Positions 8,513 through 21,451 are shown, counted from the stretch's first letter. The stretch is 64,000 nt of DNA from Alphaproteobacteria bacterium (GCA_005883305.1 VBAC01000001.1:2418001-2482000); one strand, 5' to 3'. The notes: a model not told the origin generated them from the sequence alone. Translations and numbers: made by a program.

Positions 8513-8919
8513 CAGCAGCCCCCATCGCCGAGCGTCAGCTTGTTGATGACGCCGCCGACGCCCAGGCCGAAGAACCAGACGATGACGACATAATAGCCGT
8601 CGACCCGGCCGATCAGCTCGAAGCTTTCGAGGAACCCCCAGATCGTCGCCGCGCTGAGGGCGAAGCCGCTTGCCCAAAGCGTCTGGCGGACCATCAGCAT
8701 GCGGACATATTCGTCCTGCTCCTCGGCGAGATAGAGGCCGATGGCGCCGATGATGCCGATCACCGGCAGCGCGGGCAGGATGGCGATGGCGTAGGTCATG
8801 ACGCCGGAGACGAGGTGATATTTGAGCGCAAGCACCGCACCGATCAGCAGGGTCGCATAAGCGAGGCTCAGCCAGACGACGCGCCAATTGTAGCGCTTCC
8901 AGGCGGGCGTCTTGATCAT
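8512..8919 (-). CDS. Four-helix inner-membrane protein of unknown function
   Basis: 135 residues with about four hydrophobic segments (around 13-33, 41-63, 82-98, 109-126) and a loop [10 protein letters not shown] between the second and third. Membrane proteins of this layout are often encoded immediately before a small XRE regulator, as here. It is the first gene of the operon 8919-5806 and carries the probable operator just upstream. No catalytic residues are apparent. The ATG at 8919 is preceded by an AAGGACC-like motif. Confidence 0.75.
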   Translation of the reverse strand: MIKTPAWKRYNWRVVWLSLAYATLLIGAVLALKYHLVSGVMTYAIAILPALPVIGIIGAIGLYLAEEQDEYVRMLMVRQTLWASGFALSAATIWGFLESFELIGRVDGYYVVIVWFFGLGVGGVINKLTLGDGGC

Positions 8920-8940
8920 GTCAAGGGTCCTTCTCTCTTG

Positions 8941-8956
8941 GTAAAGGACGCTTTAC
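8941..8956. promoter_or_regulatory. Candidate operator of the XRE regulator
   Basis: GTAAAG and CTTTAC form a perfect 6-4-6 inverted repeat 22 bp upstream of the first gene of the minus-strand operon. This fits autorepression by the small XRE protein encoded at 8306-8512. The site is also about 115 bp upstream of thrS on the other strand, so an effect on thrS is possible. Confidence 0.5.
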
Positions 8957-9069
8957 AGGTCGGTTCGCGCCGAGTCAAGGGACCTTTGCAGGGGCGTACC
9001 CCCCTTTCCTTGAACCGCCCGGCACGCCCATCTATGGCGCAAGGCCAATCTTCAGGAGCCCGACCGCCA

Positions 9070-11073
9070 ATGTCCGAAATGTTCTCGATCAAGCTGCCCG
9101 ATGGATCGGTCCGCGAGGTCGTGCGCGGGACGACGCCGGCGGACGTCGCCGCGGCGATCGGGCCGGGGCTGGCCAAGGCGGCGCTCGCGGCGCGGGTCAA
9201 CGGCGAGGTGCGCGACCTTGCCCGGCCGTTCGAGGAGGACAGCGAGCTCGCTTTGATCACGGCGCGCGACGAGGCCGACGCGCTCGAGCTGGTCCGGCAC
9301 GATTACGCGCACATCCTTGCGGAGGCGGTGCAGAACCTCTTTCCCGGCACCCAGATCACCTTCGGCCCGGCGACCGACGACGGCTTCTATTACGATTTCG
9401 CGCCGACTGCCGAGCGCGGGCCGTTCACCGAGGAGGACCTCCCCGCGATCGAGGAGGAGATGCGGCGGATCATCCGCGCCGACGAGAAGCTGGTCCGCGA
9501 GGTCTGGGCCCGCGACGAGGTGCGCAAATTCTTCGAGGAGCAGGGCGAGCGGTTCAAGGCCGAATGGGTGATGGAGCTTCCCGCCGACGAGACGATCACC
9601 ATGTACCGCACCGGCAAGTGGCTCGACCTTTGCCGCGGCCCGCATCTCGCCTCGACCGGCAAGGTCGATCCCGACGCGTTCAAGCTGACGCGCGTGTCGG
9701 GCGCCTATTGGCGCGGCGACCAGAAGAACGCGATGCTGAGCCGGATCTACGGCACGGGCTGGCTGAACAGGAAGCAGCTCGAGACTCACCTCGTGCGCCT
9801 CGAGGAGGCGGCCAAGCGCGACCACCGCAAGATCGGCCAGGAGATGGACCTGTTCCATCTTCAGGCCGAGGCGCACGGCTCGGTCTTCTGGCATGCCAAG
9901 GGCTACCGCATCTGGCGCAGCCTCGAAGCCTATCTGCGCCGCCGGCTCGACGCCGCCGACTATCGCGAAGTGAAGACGCCGCAGCTGATGGACGCCCGGC
10001 AATGGGAGCAGTCCGGCCACTGGGGCAAGTATCGCGAAAATATGTTCGTCGTCCCCGACGAGGCGCCCGGCACTGAGGACGACGCGCCGATCCTGTCGGG
10101 TGACGCCGATCTCATGGCGCTGAAGCCGATGAACTGCCCCGGGCACATCCTCATTTTCCGCCAGGGCATCAAATCCTATCGCGACCTGCCGATCCGCCTC
10201 GCCGAATATGGCTGCTGCCACAGGAACGAGCCGCACGGCGCTCTCCACGGCATCCTGCGCGTGCGCCAATTCACCCAGGACGACGGCCACATCTTCTGCC
10301 GCGAGGACCAGATCGTCGAAGAGGTGCGGCTGTTCTGCGACCTGCTCGACCGGGTCTACAAGGATATCGGCTTCCCCGATTACGCGATCAAGCTCGCGCT
10401 GCGCCCGGAGAAGCGCTTCGGCAGCGACGAGATGTGGGACCGCGCGGAGGGCGACCTGCGCGAGGCGGTCCGCGCCGCCGGCCGCGCCACCGAGCAGTAC
10501 AAATGGGAGGAATTGCCCGGCGAGGGCGCCTTCTATTCGCCCAAGCTCGAATTCCACCTGACCGACGCGATCGGCCGCACCTGGCAGATGGGCACGATCC
10601 AGCTCGATTACGTCATGCCCGAGCGGCTCGGCGCCTTCTACATCGGCGACGACGGCGAGAAGCACGTGCCGGTCATGCTCCACCGCGCGATCTTCGGCTC
10701 GCTCGAGCGGATCATCGGCGTGCTGATCGAGCATCATGCCGGCCGCTTCCCGCTGTGGCTGGCCCCGGTGCAGGCTGCGGTGGCGACGATCGTATCCGAC
10801 GCCGATGATTATGCCCGCGAGGTCGCCGTGGCGCTTCAGGCCGCGGGCCTGCGGGTCGAGACCGACCTCAGGAACGAGAAGATCAACTACAAGGTGCGCG
10901 AGCACAGCCTTGCCCACACCCCCTATCTGCTCGTCGTCGGCAAGCGCGAGGCCGAGGAGCGCACCGTCGCGCTTCGCCCGCTCGGCGCCGACGCGCGGCA
11001 GGAGGTGATCGGTCTCGACGCGCTGGTGGAACGGCTTCGCGGAGAGGCCCTGGCGCCCGACCTTCGCGGCTGA
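9070..11073 (+). CDS. thrS: Threonine--tRNA ligase
   Basis: 667 residues with the full ThrRS layout. There is an N-terminal TGS domain ([13 protein letters not shown]), then the editing domain with the [10 protein letters not shown] (HxxxH-type) and DLCRGPH motifs. The class II catalytic core carries MNCPGH (motif-1-adjacent zinc cysteine), [20 protein letters not shown] (motif 2) and GSLERIIGV (motif 3), followed by the anticodon-binding domain. It charges tRNA-Thr and hydrolyses mischarged Ser-tRNA. The ATG at 9070 was chosen because it starts the TGS domain and has CAGGAG upstream; the open frame runs further 5'. infC follows, the classic thrS-infC order. Confidence 0.97.
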   Translation: MSEMFSIKLPDGSVREVVRGTTPADVAAAIGPGLAKAALAARVNGEVRDLARPFEEDSELALITARDEADALELVRHDYAHILAEAVQNLFPGTQITFGPATDDGFYYDFAPTAERGPFTEEDLPAIEEEMRRIIRADEKLVREVWARDEVRKFFEEQGERFKAEWVMELPADETITMYRTGKWLDLCRGPHLASTGKVDPDAFKLTRVSGAYWRGDQKNAMLSRIYGTGWLNRKQLETHLVRLEEAAKRDHRKIGQEMDLFHLQAEAHGSVFWHAKGYRIWRSLEAYLRRRLDAADYREVKTPQLMDARQWEQSGHWGKYRENMFVVPDEAPGTEDDAPILSGDADLMALKPMNCPGHILIFRQGIKSYRDLPIRLAEYGCCHRNEPHGALHGILRVRQFTQDDGHIFCREDQIVEEVRLFCDLLDRVYKDIGFPDYAIKLALRPEKRFGSDEMWDRAEGDLREAVRAAGRATEQYKWEELPGEGAFYSPKLEFHLTDAIGRTWQMGTIQLDYVMPERLGAFYIGDDGEKHVPVMLHRAIFGSLERIIGVLIEHHAGRFPLWLAPVQAAVATIVSDADDYAREVAVALQAAGLRVETDLRNEKINYKVREHSLAHTPYLLVVGKREAEERTVALRPLGADARQEVIGLDALVERLRGEALAPDLRG

Positions 11074-11180
11074 ATATCGGCGATGGAGCGGAAATCCGTC
11101 CGTTCGGGCGGGCGCATCTTTCAATCGCGCGCCTCATCGACTAGGTGGGGCGCTTCCGAACGGCATCAGGAGAAGCCAAC

Positions 11181-11723
11181 ATACGTCCCCCCATCACCCG
11201 GCGCCCCACCGCGCCGCCGCTCCACGGCCCCCGCTTCAACGAGTTCATCTCCGTGCCCAGGGTGCGCGTGATCGATGAAAATGGCGAAAATATCGGCGTT
11301 CTGCTGACCGCCGAGGCGATCGAGCAGGCCGCCGAAGTCGGCCTCGACCTCGTCGAGGTCTCGCCCAATGCCGATCCGCCCGTCTGCAAGTTCCTCGACG
11401 TCGGCAAATACAAATACGAGGCGCAGAAGAAGGCCAATCTTGCCCGCAAATCGCAAAAGACGCAGGAGATCAAGGAGATCAAGATGCGTCCGAACATCGA
11501 CGACCACGATTACGACGTGAAGATGAAGAAGGTCGTCGCGTTCATCGGCGAGGGGGACAAGGTCAAGATCACCCTGCGCTTCCGCGGCCGCGAGCTGGCC
11601 CATGGCGAGCTCGGCATGCGGCTGCTGCAGCGGGTCCAGGCGGACGTCGCGGAGACGGCCAAGGTCGAGCAGCACCCGCGCATGGAAGGCCGCCAGATGC
11701 TGATGGTGCTGGCGCCCAAGTGA
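11181..11723 (+). CDS. infC: Translation initiation factor IF-3 (probable ATA start)
   Basis: 180 residues if translation starts at the ATA at 11181, the same length as E. coli IF-3. The signature N-terminal [17 protein letters not shown] and the C-terminal [17 protein letters not shown] and HPRMEGR blocks are all present. An AGGAGA ribosome-binding site ends seven bases before the ATA, while an in-frame GTG at 11145 has none. Non-canonical infC starts (AUU in E. coli) allow IF-3 to repress its own translation. It follows thrS by 107 bp. The expected rpmI-rplT genes do not follow; an R1 repeat and wecB do. Confidence 0.95.
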   Translation: MRPPITRRPTAPPLHGPRFNEFISVPRVRVIDENGENIGVLLTAEAIEQAAEVGLDLVEVSPNADPPVCKFLDVGKYKYEAQKKANLARKSQKTQEIKEIKMRPNIDDHDYDVKMKKVVAFIGEGDKVKITLRFRGRELAHGELGMRLLQRVQADVAETAKVEQHPRMEGRQMLMVLAPK

Positions 11724-11728
11724 GATTG

Positions 11729-11845
11729 TCCTTCGATACGACATTTCGACTTCGCTCAATGCCTACTCAGGATGAGCGGTGACGATTGTTCTGTCCGCTC
11801 ATCCCGAGTAGCGGCTGAGCCTGTCGAAGCCGCGTATCGAAGGAC
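11729..11845. repeat. R1 palindromic element, copy 2 (arms inverted)
   Basis: The two halves of the R1 element are present in the opposite relative order to copy 1. A TCCTTCGATACG...ACTCAGGATGAGCGG half comes first and a CCGCTCATCCCGAGTAG...CGTATCGAAGGAC half second. It fills most of the infC-wecB gap. Confidence 0.8.
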
Positions 11846-11901
11846 GTTGAGGCCCTTTTAACTCCGCTTCGGCATAAGCGCGCTCCATCGAGGAGCCGCA
11901 A

Positions 11902-13029
11902 TTGCCGCCGCAGACCGTCCACCTGATCGCCGCCGCACGCCCCAATTTCATGAAGGTGGCGCCGCTGTGGCACGCGCTCGATTCGGCGCCGGAATTCCGC
12001 CCCGTGCTGGTCCATACCGGCCAGCATTACGACGCCAACATGTCGGGCGAGATATTGAAGGATCTCGGCCTGCCGGATCCGGACGTCCACCTCGGCATCG
12101 GCTCGGGCAGCCATGCCGAGCAGACCGGCCGGGTGATGATCGAATATGGCAGGATCGCGGAAAGCATGCGGCCCGACTGGCTGGTCGTCGTCGGCGACGT
12201 CAATTCCACGCTCGCCGCGGCGCTGGTGGGGACCAAGCTCGGCATTCGCACCGTTCATCTCGAGGCCGGGCTTCGCTCGCGCGACCGCTCGATGCCGGAA
12301 GAGATCAACCGCATGGCGACCGACGCGGTCGGCGACGTGCTTTGGACCCCGTCGCCCGACGCCGACCGCAATCTGACCGCCGAGGGCGTTCCGGCGGAGC
12401 GGATCACGCGCGTCGGCAACATCATGCTCGACAGCTTCGAGCGGTGCCGGCCGGCGATCGCCGCGGCGGCGGTGCCGGAGGCGCTCGGCCTTCGCGGTGC
12501 ATCCTATTGCGTGGCGACGCTCCACCGGCCCTCCAACGTCGACAGCCGCGCCGCGTTGCAGAGCCTCGTTGACTGCCTTGCCGCGATCCAGCGCCGGCTT
12601 CAGGTCGTGTTCCCCGTTCATCCGCGAACCGCGGCGCGGCTCGCCGAGCACGGCCTCGACCAGGCTCTCGCGCGCTCCGGCATTCTGCTCGTCTCCCCGC
12701 TTCCATACATACGCTTCATGAGCCTCGTCTCCAGTGCGGCCGCCGTGGTCACGGATTCGGGCGGGCTGCAGGAGGAGACCACATATCTCGGCATTCCGTG
12801 CCTGACGCTGAGAGACAGCACGGAGCGGCCGATCACGATCGAGCAGGGCACGAATCGCCTCGCAACGCCCGAGAACGCCGCCGCGATGCTCGATGCGGCT
12901 CTCGCCTCGGGCCGAGGGACGCCACGCCGGCCCGAATATTGGGACGGAAACACCGCTTCGCGCTGCCTGGAGGACCTGAAACGCCGCTCCGGACTCGTCC
13001 TCGGCGCGAACCGGCGCGCCGCCGCCTAG
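11902..13029 (+). CDS. wecB: UDP-N-acetylglucosamine 2-epimerase (non-hydrolysing)
   Basis: 375 residues of the WecB/MnaA type, interconverting UDP-GlcNAc and UDP-ManNAc for surface polysaccharide synthesis. Visible family motifs are ARPNFMKVAPL, VHTGQHYD, VVGDVNSTLA, HLEAGLRS, PEEINR, and TDSGGLQEE with LRDSTERP near the C-terminus. The start is TTG at 11902 with GAGGAG nine bases upstream; no ATG lies near the family N-terminus. It stands alone between an R1 repeat and the TonB receptor, without other glycan genes nearby, so the polymer it serves cannot be named. Confidence 0.93.
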   Translation: MPPQTVHLIAAARPNFMKVAPLWHALDSAPEFRPVLVHTGQHYDANMSGEILKDLGLPDPDVHLGIGSGSHAEQTGRVMIEYGRIAESMRPDWLVVVGDVNSTLAAALVGTKLGIRTVHLEAGLRSRDRSMPEEINRMATDAVGDVLWTPSPDADRNLTAEGVPAERITRVGNIMLDSFERCRPAIAAAAVPEALGLRGASYCVATLHRPSNVDSRAALQSLVDCLAAIQRRLQVVFPVHPRTAARLAEHGLDQALARSGILLVSPLPYIRFMSLVSSAAAVVTDSGGLQEETTYLGIPCLTLRDSTERPITIEQGTNRLATPENAAAMLDAALASGRGTPRRPEYWDGNTASRCLEDLKRRSGLVLGANRRAAA

Positions 13030-13217
13030 AGGCGGAAACTGCGCTTTCCGTAACGGCAGGGACCAGCGACCCGTTTCAGACTGCAACCATTCTGTTGCGC
13101 CTTTGCAATGAACTTGTCCAAACCAACGGGAAACTGCGGTTTTTCGGCTGGCGAAAGAGCCACATTCAGGTTAGCTCTTCAGCAAAATATAAAACGTCCT
13201 TTGGGGAGGGAAATCAT

Positions 13218-16064
<2,847 letters not shown>

Positions 16065-16084
16065 TCGGCCCGAGATCGAGGAAA

Positions 16085-16117
16085 GGGCCCTCGCCGGTGA
16101 CGGCGGGGGCCTTTTTT
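16085..16117 (+). terminator. Rho-independent terminator of the TonB receptor gene
   Basis: A GGGCCCTCGCCG / CGGCGGGGGCC stem with a GTGA loop is followed by six T residues. It begins 21 bp after the receptor stop. An AAA run on the left side means it could also help terminate the convergent glnD transcript. Confidence 0.85.
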
Positions 16118-16121
16118 CGTC

Positions 16122-18851
16122 TCAGGCCGCGCGGCGCCCTTCGGCGGGCCCGCCGCCCGCCGCCGCGAGCAGCCGCTGCTGAAGCGCCTTGAGCCGCTCG
16201 GGCCGGTCGATCTTCGAGCCGTCGAGCTCCGTCAGATAGAAGACGTCGACCGCCCGCTCGCCATAAGTGGCGATGTGCGCGCTGTGGATCGTCGCTCCGA
16301 AATCGGAGATCGCCCGGGCGAGCTCGAACAGCAGAGCCGCCCGGTCGCGGGCATTGACCTCGATCACCGTGTAGCGGTTCGAGGCATGGGCGTCGGCGAA
16401 CACCGCGGGCGCGATCGGAAAGGCCTCGGCGCGGCGAAGCGGCAAGGCGCGCGCGGCGAGGCGGTCGGCCGAGGGCTCCTGTCCCTCAAGCGCCTCGAGC
16501 ACCGCCTTTTCGAGCCGCGCGAGCTGGTGGGAATCGGCGAACGGGCCGCCGCGCGAATCCTGAACGAGGAAATTGTCGAGCGCCATGCCGTCGGTCGTGG
16601 TGTGGATTCGCGCGTCGATGATGTTGCCGCCGGCCAGGCTGATCGCTCCGGCGAGGCGATAGAACAGGCCGGGCCGGTCCGAGCCGTATATCGAAACCAA
16701 AGTCGCCGAGCGTTCGGTTCGGACGGTCGTCGCGACGGGCCTGGCGCCGGGTTCGCGCTCGAGCCGGTCGATCAGCCGCGCATTGGCCTCGAGCGCCTCG
16801 GGCGGCTCCGCCAGCCAGTAGCTGTCAGGCAGGTTGAAGATATAGCGGGCGAAGCGGCTCGCGCTCCAGCCGAGCGTCTCGAACAACGAGTCCTGGACCG
16901 CGGCGATGCGCTCCTTGCGGCCCTTCTGCTTGTGGCCGAGCCGGAGCAATTCCTCGGCGGCGTCGAACAGGGTGCGCAGCAGCTGGCGCTTCCACCCGTT
17001 CCACGTGCCCGGCCCGACCGCTCGGATGTCGACCACCGTCAGCAGGAAGAGCAGCCGAAGCCGCTCGAGGCTCGCCACGGCGCCGACGAAATCCTCGATC
17101 GTCTTGGGGTCCGAAAGGTCGCGCTTGAACGCCGTTGCCGACATCAGCAGGTGCCGGCGCACCAGCCAGGCGACGGTCTCGGTCTCCGCGGCGCTGAGGC
17201 CGAGGCGCGGGCAGAGCGCCAGCGCGACCTCCGCGCCGAGCAGGCTGTGGTCGCCGCCCCGCCCCTTGGCGATGTCGTGAAGCAGAACCGCGACATAGAG
17301 CGTGCGGCGCGAGGCGATCTGCCGGGTCAGGGTCGTCGCCAGCGGATGATCCTCCCTGAGCAGCCCGCGCTCGATCTTCGAAACGAGGCCGATCGCCCGG
17401 ATCGAATGCTCGTCGACCGTATAATGGTGGTACATGTCGAACTGCATCTGGGCGACGACGCGGCCGAAGTCGGGAACGAAGCGGCCGAACACCCCGGCCT
17501 CGTTCATCCAGCGCAGCACCGTTTCGGGATCGCGTGGGCTGGTCAGGACGTCGAGGAACAGCGAATTGGCCTCCGGGTCCTCGCGCACCTTGGCGTCGAT
17601 CAGCTTGGCGCAGCGCCCGGCGGCGCGCATCGCCAGCGGGTGGATTTCGAGCTCGTAGCGGTCGGCGAGCGCGAACATCCGGATCAGCCGCACGGGATCC
17701 TGGCTGAGGAAGTCGTCGTCGGGAATGGCCAGCCGCCCGCGGTCGAGCATGAAGCCTTCGAGCTTGCCGGGCCTGCGGCGGAAGGCGGGGAAGCCGAAGC
17801 GGCGGCCGCGCCCGGCGAAGCGTTCGTCGAGATGGGCGAGGAAGATGCCGGTGAGGTCCCCGACCGTCTTCACGTGCAGGAAATAGTGCCGCATGAAGCG
17901 TTCGACCGGCGATTTGCCGGGCCGGTCGGCATAGTTCATCCGCGCCGCGATCTCGCGCTGATAGTCGAAGGTCAGCCGCTCCTCGGCGCGCCCGGCGATC
18001 AGGTGCAGGTGGCAGCGCACCGCCCACAAGAAGCGCTCGGCGCGGCGGAACTGGCGAAGCTCCTCGGCCGAGAACAGGCCGGCCTCGACGAGGTCGCCGG
18101 CGCCGTGCAGGCGATAGGCATATTTGCCGATCCAGAAGAGCGCGTGGAGATCGCGCAGGCCGCCCTTGCCCTCCTTGACGTTTGGCTCGACGACGTAGCG
18201 GCTGTCGCCCATCCTCTTGTGGCGCTCGTCGCGCTCGTCGAGCTTCTCCTTGACGTAGGGCGCGACCGTTCCGGCGACGACTTCCTTCCAGAAGCGCGCC
18301 ACGACCTCGTCGAACAGGGCCTCGTCGCCCCACACGTAGCGGGCCTCGAGAGTCGCGGTGCGGATCGTCTGGTCGGCGGCCGAAGCGCGGATCACCTCGT
18401 CGACGCCGCGCGTGGAATGGCCGATCTTGAGGCCGAGGTCCCACAGCAGATAGAGGATCGCCTCGATCGCCGTCTCGGTCCACTGGGTCGGCTTCCACGG
18501 CGTGACGAAGGCGAGGTCGACGTCGGAATGGAGCGCCATCTCGCCGCGCCCGTAGCCGCCGACGGCCATCATCAGCAGCCGCTCCGAGGTCGTCGCATTG
18601 CCGAGCGGATGGAGCCGGAGCGTAACGTGATCGAAGGCGAGGCGAAGGACCTGGTCGGTCAGGAAGGCGTAGGCGGCGGCGGCCTCCGTCCCCGCGTAGG
18701 GCTTGTCCGCAAGCCGCCGAGCGATTTCCTCGCGGCCGGCGACAAGCGCTTCCTTCAGGATCTCGGCCGCGGCCTTGCGGTCGGTGCCGTCGAGCCGCTC
18801 GGCGATCGCCCGCCGGTCGATGATCTCGCGGCGGCTGGCGACCGGAGTCAT
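16122..18851 (-). CDS. glnD: [Protein-PII] uridylyltransferase / uridylyl-removing enzyme
   Basis: 909 residues with the four-part GlnD layout. The nucleotidyltransferase core GGYGRGEMALHSDVDLAFV is near residue 100. A GlnE-like linker helix region comes next. An HD domain with LLHDIAKGRGGDHS is near residue 524, and two ACT domains occupy the last 200 residues. It uridylylates PII under nitrogen limitation and deuridylylates it when glutamine is high. The ATG overlaps the mutS stop as ATGA, so translation is coupled to mutS. The open frame continues upstream but that part lies inside mutS in another frame. Confidence 0.95.
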   Translation of the reverse strand: MTPVASRREIIDRRAIAERLDGTDRKAAAEILKEALVAGREEIARRLADKPYAGTEAAAAYAFLTDQVLRLAFDHVTLRLHPLGNATTSERLLMMAVGGYGRGEMALHSDVDLAFVTPWKPTQWTETAIEAILYLLWDLGLKIGHSTRGVDEVIRASAADQTIRTATLEARYVWGDEALFDEVVARFWKEVVAGTVAPYVKEKLDERDERHKRMGDSRYVVEPNVKEGKGGLRDLHALFWIGKYAYRLHGAGDLVEAGLFSAEELRQFRRAERFLWAVRCHLHLIAGRAEERLTFDYQREIAARMNYADRPGKSPVERFMRHYFLHVKTVGDLTGIFLAHLDERFAGRGRRFGFPAFRRRPGKLEGFMLDRGRLAIPDDDFLSQDPVRLIRMFALADRYELEIHPLAMRAAGRCAKLIDAKVREDPEANSLFLDVLTSPRDPETVLRWMNEAGVFGRFVPDFGRVVAQMQFDMYHHYTVDEHSIRAIGLVSKIERGLLREDHPLATTLTRQIASRRTLYVAVLLHDIAKGRGGDHSLLGAEVALALCPRLGLSAAETETVAWLVRRHLLMSATAFKRDLSDPKTIEDFVGAVASLERLRLLFLLTVVDIRAVGPGTWNGWKRQLLRTLFDAAEELLRLGHKQKGRKERIAAVQDSLFETLGWSASRFARYIFNLPDSYWLAEPPEALEANARLIDRLEREPGARPVATTVRTERSATLVSIYGSDRPGLFYRLAGAISLAGGNIIDARIHTTTDGMALDNFLVQDSRGGPFADSHQLARLEKAVLEALEGQEPSADRLAARALPLRRAEAFPIAPAVFADAHASNRYTVIEVNARDRAALLFELARAISDFGATIHSAHIATYGERAVDVFYLTELDGSKIDRPERLKALQQRLLAAAGGGPAEGRRAA

Positions 18852-21451
18852 CCGCCGTCCGCGGAGAGCAGGCGCTTGAGCCGGTAGACCAGCTCGAGCG
18901 CCTCGCGCGGGGCGAGGCTGTCGGGGTCGGCCTGCGCAAGCGCCTCGCGCACCGGGTCGGCCGCGGGCGGCTCGGCCTCTGCGGCGGCGAACAGCGGCAG
19001 GTCGTCGAGGCCGGCGGCGATCCCGCCGGTGGCGGCGCGGCCCTGCTCCAGCTTGGCGAGCACAGATTTGGCGCGGGCGAGGACCGGCGGCGGAAGGCCG
19101 GCGAGCTTGGCCACCGCGATTCCGTAGCTGCGATCCGCCGGTCCCTCGGCGACCTCGTGGAGGAGGACGAGATCGCCCTTCCACTCGCGCGCCCGCACAT
19201 GGTGGAGCGACAGCGCGTCGAGCCGCTCGGCGAGGCGCGTCAGCTCGTGATAATGGGTGGCGAACAGGCAGCGGCATTTGGCGCGGTCGTGGATCGCCTC
19301 GACCACCGCCCAGGCGATGGCGAGGCCGTCATAGGTCGATGTGCCGCGGCCGACCTCGTCGAGGATGACGAAGCTGTTCGGCCCGGCCTGGGCGAGGATC
19401 GCCGCCGTCTCGACCATCTCGACCATGAAGGTCGAACGGCCGCGGGCCAAATTGTCCGAAGCGCCGACGCGGCTGAACAGCCGGTCGACGAGGCCCAGCT
19501 TCGCCCGCGCCGCCGGCACGTAGGAGCCGGCCTGGGCGAGCAGGATAATCAAGGCGTTCTGGCGCAGGAAGGTCGATTTGCCGCCCATGTTCGGGCCGGT
19601 GACGAGCCACAGGCGCGAGTCTTCGGAAAGCTTGCAATCGTTGGCGACGAAGCGCGCCCCGCCGGCCTTCAGGGCGTCCTCAACGACCGGGTGGCGGCCC
19701 CCCTCGACCTCGAAGCAGGCGTGGTCCTCGAAGCGCGGGCGGCACCAGCCGCGCTCGGCGGCCCGCTCGGCGAGTGCTGCGGCGACGTCGAGCCGGGCGA
19801 GCGCGTCGGCCGCCGCGGCGACCGGCTCGGCCCGGGCGAGCGCCGCTTCGCACAATTCCTCGAAATGCGCGGCCTCGGCGGCGAGCGCACGGGCCCCCGC
19901 CTGGTTCACCCGCTGCGCCTCGTCGTGCAGATCGGGGGCGTTGAAGCGGACGACTCCGGCGAGCGTCTGGCGGTGGGTGAAGCCCGAATCCGCGGCCATC
20001 AGCCTGTCGGCGTTGCGCGCCGGAACCTCGATGTGGAAGCCGAGCACGTTGTTGTGCCGGATCTTGAGAGTCGCGATGCCGGTCTGGCTCTTGTAGCGCG
20101 CCTCGAGCGCCGCGATCGCCCGGCGCCCCTCGCCGCCTGTCGCGCGCAGGGTATCGAGCGCGGCGTCATAGCCCTCGGCGATATAGCCGCCCTGAGCGGT
20201 GTCGATCGGCGGCGAGGGCACCAAAGCGCGCGACAGATGATCGACCAGGGCGCCGTGGCCGGTGAGCGCGGGAAGCAACCGGGCAAGAAGGGCGGGCGGC
20301 TCCGGCAGCATGGCGAGGCGGTCGTGCAGGTGCCGGGCCTCGCCGAGCCCGTCGCGCAACTGCCCGAGATCGCGCGGGCTCCCGCGGCCGGAGACCAGCC
20401 GGCCCAAGGCGCGGCCGATGTCGGGAAGAGCGCGAAGCTGCCGCCTGAGCCACTCGCGCGCGCCCGAATCGCCCTCGAACAAGGCGACGAGGTCGAGCCG
20501 CGCCTCGATCTTCGCCCTATCGAGCAGGGGGGCGCCAAGATCGGCGGCGAGCAGCCGCGCGCCGGCGCCGGTGACGGTGGCGTCGAGCGCCGCGAGCAGG
20601 CTCCCCGCGCGCGTGCCCGAGGCGGACCGGGTCAGCTCGAGGCTCTCGCGGGTCGCCGCGTCGATCATCATGTGATCGCCCGAGGAGAGCGCGACCGGCG
20701 GGCGAAGGAAGGGCAACGATTCGCGCGCGACCTCGTCGAGATAGGCGAGCAGCCCGCCGGCGGCGCACAGAGCCGCGCGGTCGAACTGGCCGAAGCCGTC
20801 CAGCGTCGCCACCTCGAACCGTTCCTTCAGCCGCCGCTCGGCCTGGATCGAATCGAACCCGCGCACCCATAGCTCGGCGCCGTCCAGCGCCTCGTTGGCG
20901 ATGATCTCCGCCGCGCCCAGTCTGGCCAGCTCGGCGTCGAGCGCGCCCGGGGCGACCGAGGCCAGCTCGAACCGGCCGGTCGAAACGTCGGCGGCTGCGA
21001 TGCCGTAGCGCTCGCCCACTTTGGCCACCGCGGCCAGCCAGTTGGCGGCGCGCGCGTCGAGCAGGGCCTCCTCGGTCAGCGTGCCCGCGGTGACGACTCG
21101 CACGATGGCGCGGTTGACGACCGATTTGCCGCCGCGCTTCTTCGCCTCCGCGGGGCTTTCGGTCTGCTCGGCGATGGCGACCCGGTGGCCGGCCCGGATC
21201 AGCCGGGCAAGGTAGGCCTCGGCGGCGTGGATGGGGACTCCGCACATCGGGATCGGCGCGCCCTCATGCTCGCCCCGCGCGGTCAGAGCGATGTCGAGGC
21301 ATTGGGCCGCCACGCGTGCGTCGTCGAAGAACAATTCGAAGAAATCGCCCATCCGGTAGAACAGCAGAGAGCCCTCGGCCTCCGCCTTGAGCGCGAGATA
21401 TTGCGCCATCATCGGCGTGGGTGCGTTCTCGGATTTCACCTTGGTGGCCAC
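18848..21451 (-). CDS. mutS: DNA mismatch repair protein MutS
   Basis: 867 residues. The mismatch-binding N-terminus includes MGDFFELFFDDA with the Phe-x-Glu wedge. The connector, lever and clamp domains follow, and the ATPase has Walker A TGPNMGGKST near residue 616, Walker B FVILDEVGRGTSTYDG and FATHYHELT. It recognises mispairs and recruits MutL. The GTG start at 21451 gives the usual N-terminal length (KVKSENAPTPMMAQYLALK). An upstream ATG is absent. It is divergent from maeB with 77 bp between starts and is coupled to glnD downstream, a pairing seen in several Alphaproteobacteria. Confidence 0.97.
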   Translation of the reverse strand: MATKVKSENAPTPMMAQYLALKAEAEGSLLFYRMGDFFELFFDDARVAAQCLDIALTARGEHEGAPIPMCGVPIHAAEAYLARLIRAGHRVAIAEQTESPAEAKKRGGKSVVNRAIVRVVTAGTLTEEALLDARAANWLAAVAKVGERYGIAAADVSTGRFELASVAPGALDAELARLGAAEIIANEALDGAELWVRGFDSIQAERRLKERFEVATLDGFGQFDRAALCAAGGLLAYLDEVARESLPFLRPPVALSSGDHMMIDAATRESLELTRSASGTRAGSLLAALDATVTGAGARLLAADLGAPLLDRAKIEARLDLVALFEGDSGAREWLRRQLRALPDIGRALGRLVSGRGSPRDLGQLRDGLGEARHLHDRLAMLPEPPALLARLLPALTGHGALVDHLSRALVPSPPIDTAQGGYIAEGYDAALDTLRATGGEGRRAIAALEARYKSQTGIATLKIRHNNVLGFHIEVPARNADRLMAADSGFTHRQTLAGVVRFNAPDLHDEAQRVNQAGARALAAEAAHFEELCEAALARAEPVAAAADALARLDVAAALAERAAERGWCRPRFEDHACFEVEGGRHPVVEDALKAGGARFVANDCKLSEDSRLWLVTGPNMGGKSTFLRQNALIILLAQAGSYVPAARAKLGLVDRLFSRVGASDNLARGRSTFMVEMVETAAILAQAGPNSFVILDEVGRGTSTYDGLAIAWAVVEAIHDRAKCRCLFATHYHELTRLAERLDALSLHHVRAREWKGDLVLLHEVAEGPADRSYGIAVAKLAGLPPPVLARAKSVLAKLEQGRAATGGIAAGLDDLPLFAAAEAEPPAADPVREALAQADPDSLAPREALELVYRLKRLLSADGG

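Noticed and set aside
11145-11180. GTG at 11145 as the infC start
   Set aside because: It lacks a Shine-Dalgarno and would add twelve residues not found at the family N-terminus; ATA at 11181 has a well-spaced AGGAGA.
16275-18887. 870-codon plus-strand frame opposite glnD
   Set aside because: Antisense shadow of glnD, which has all family motifs.
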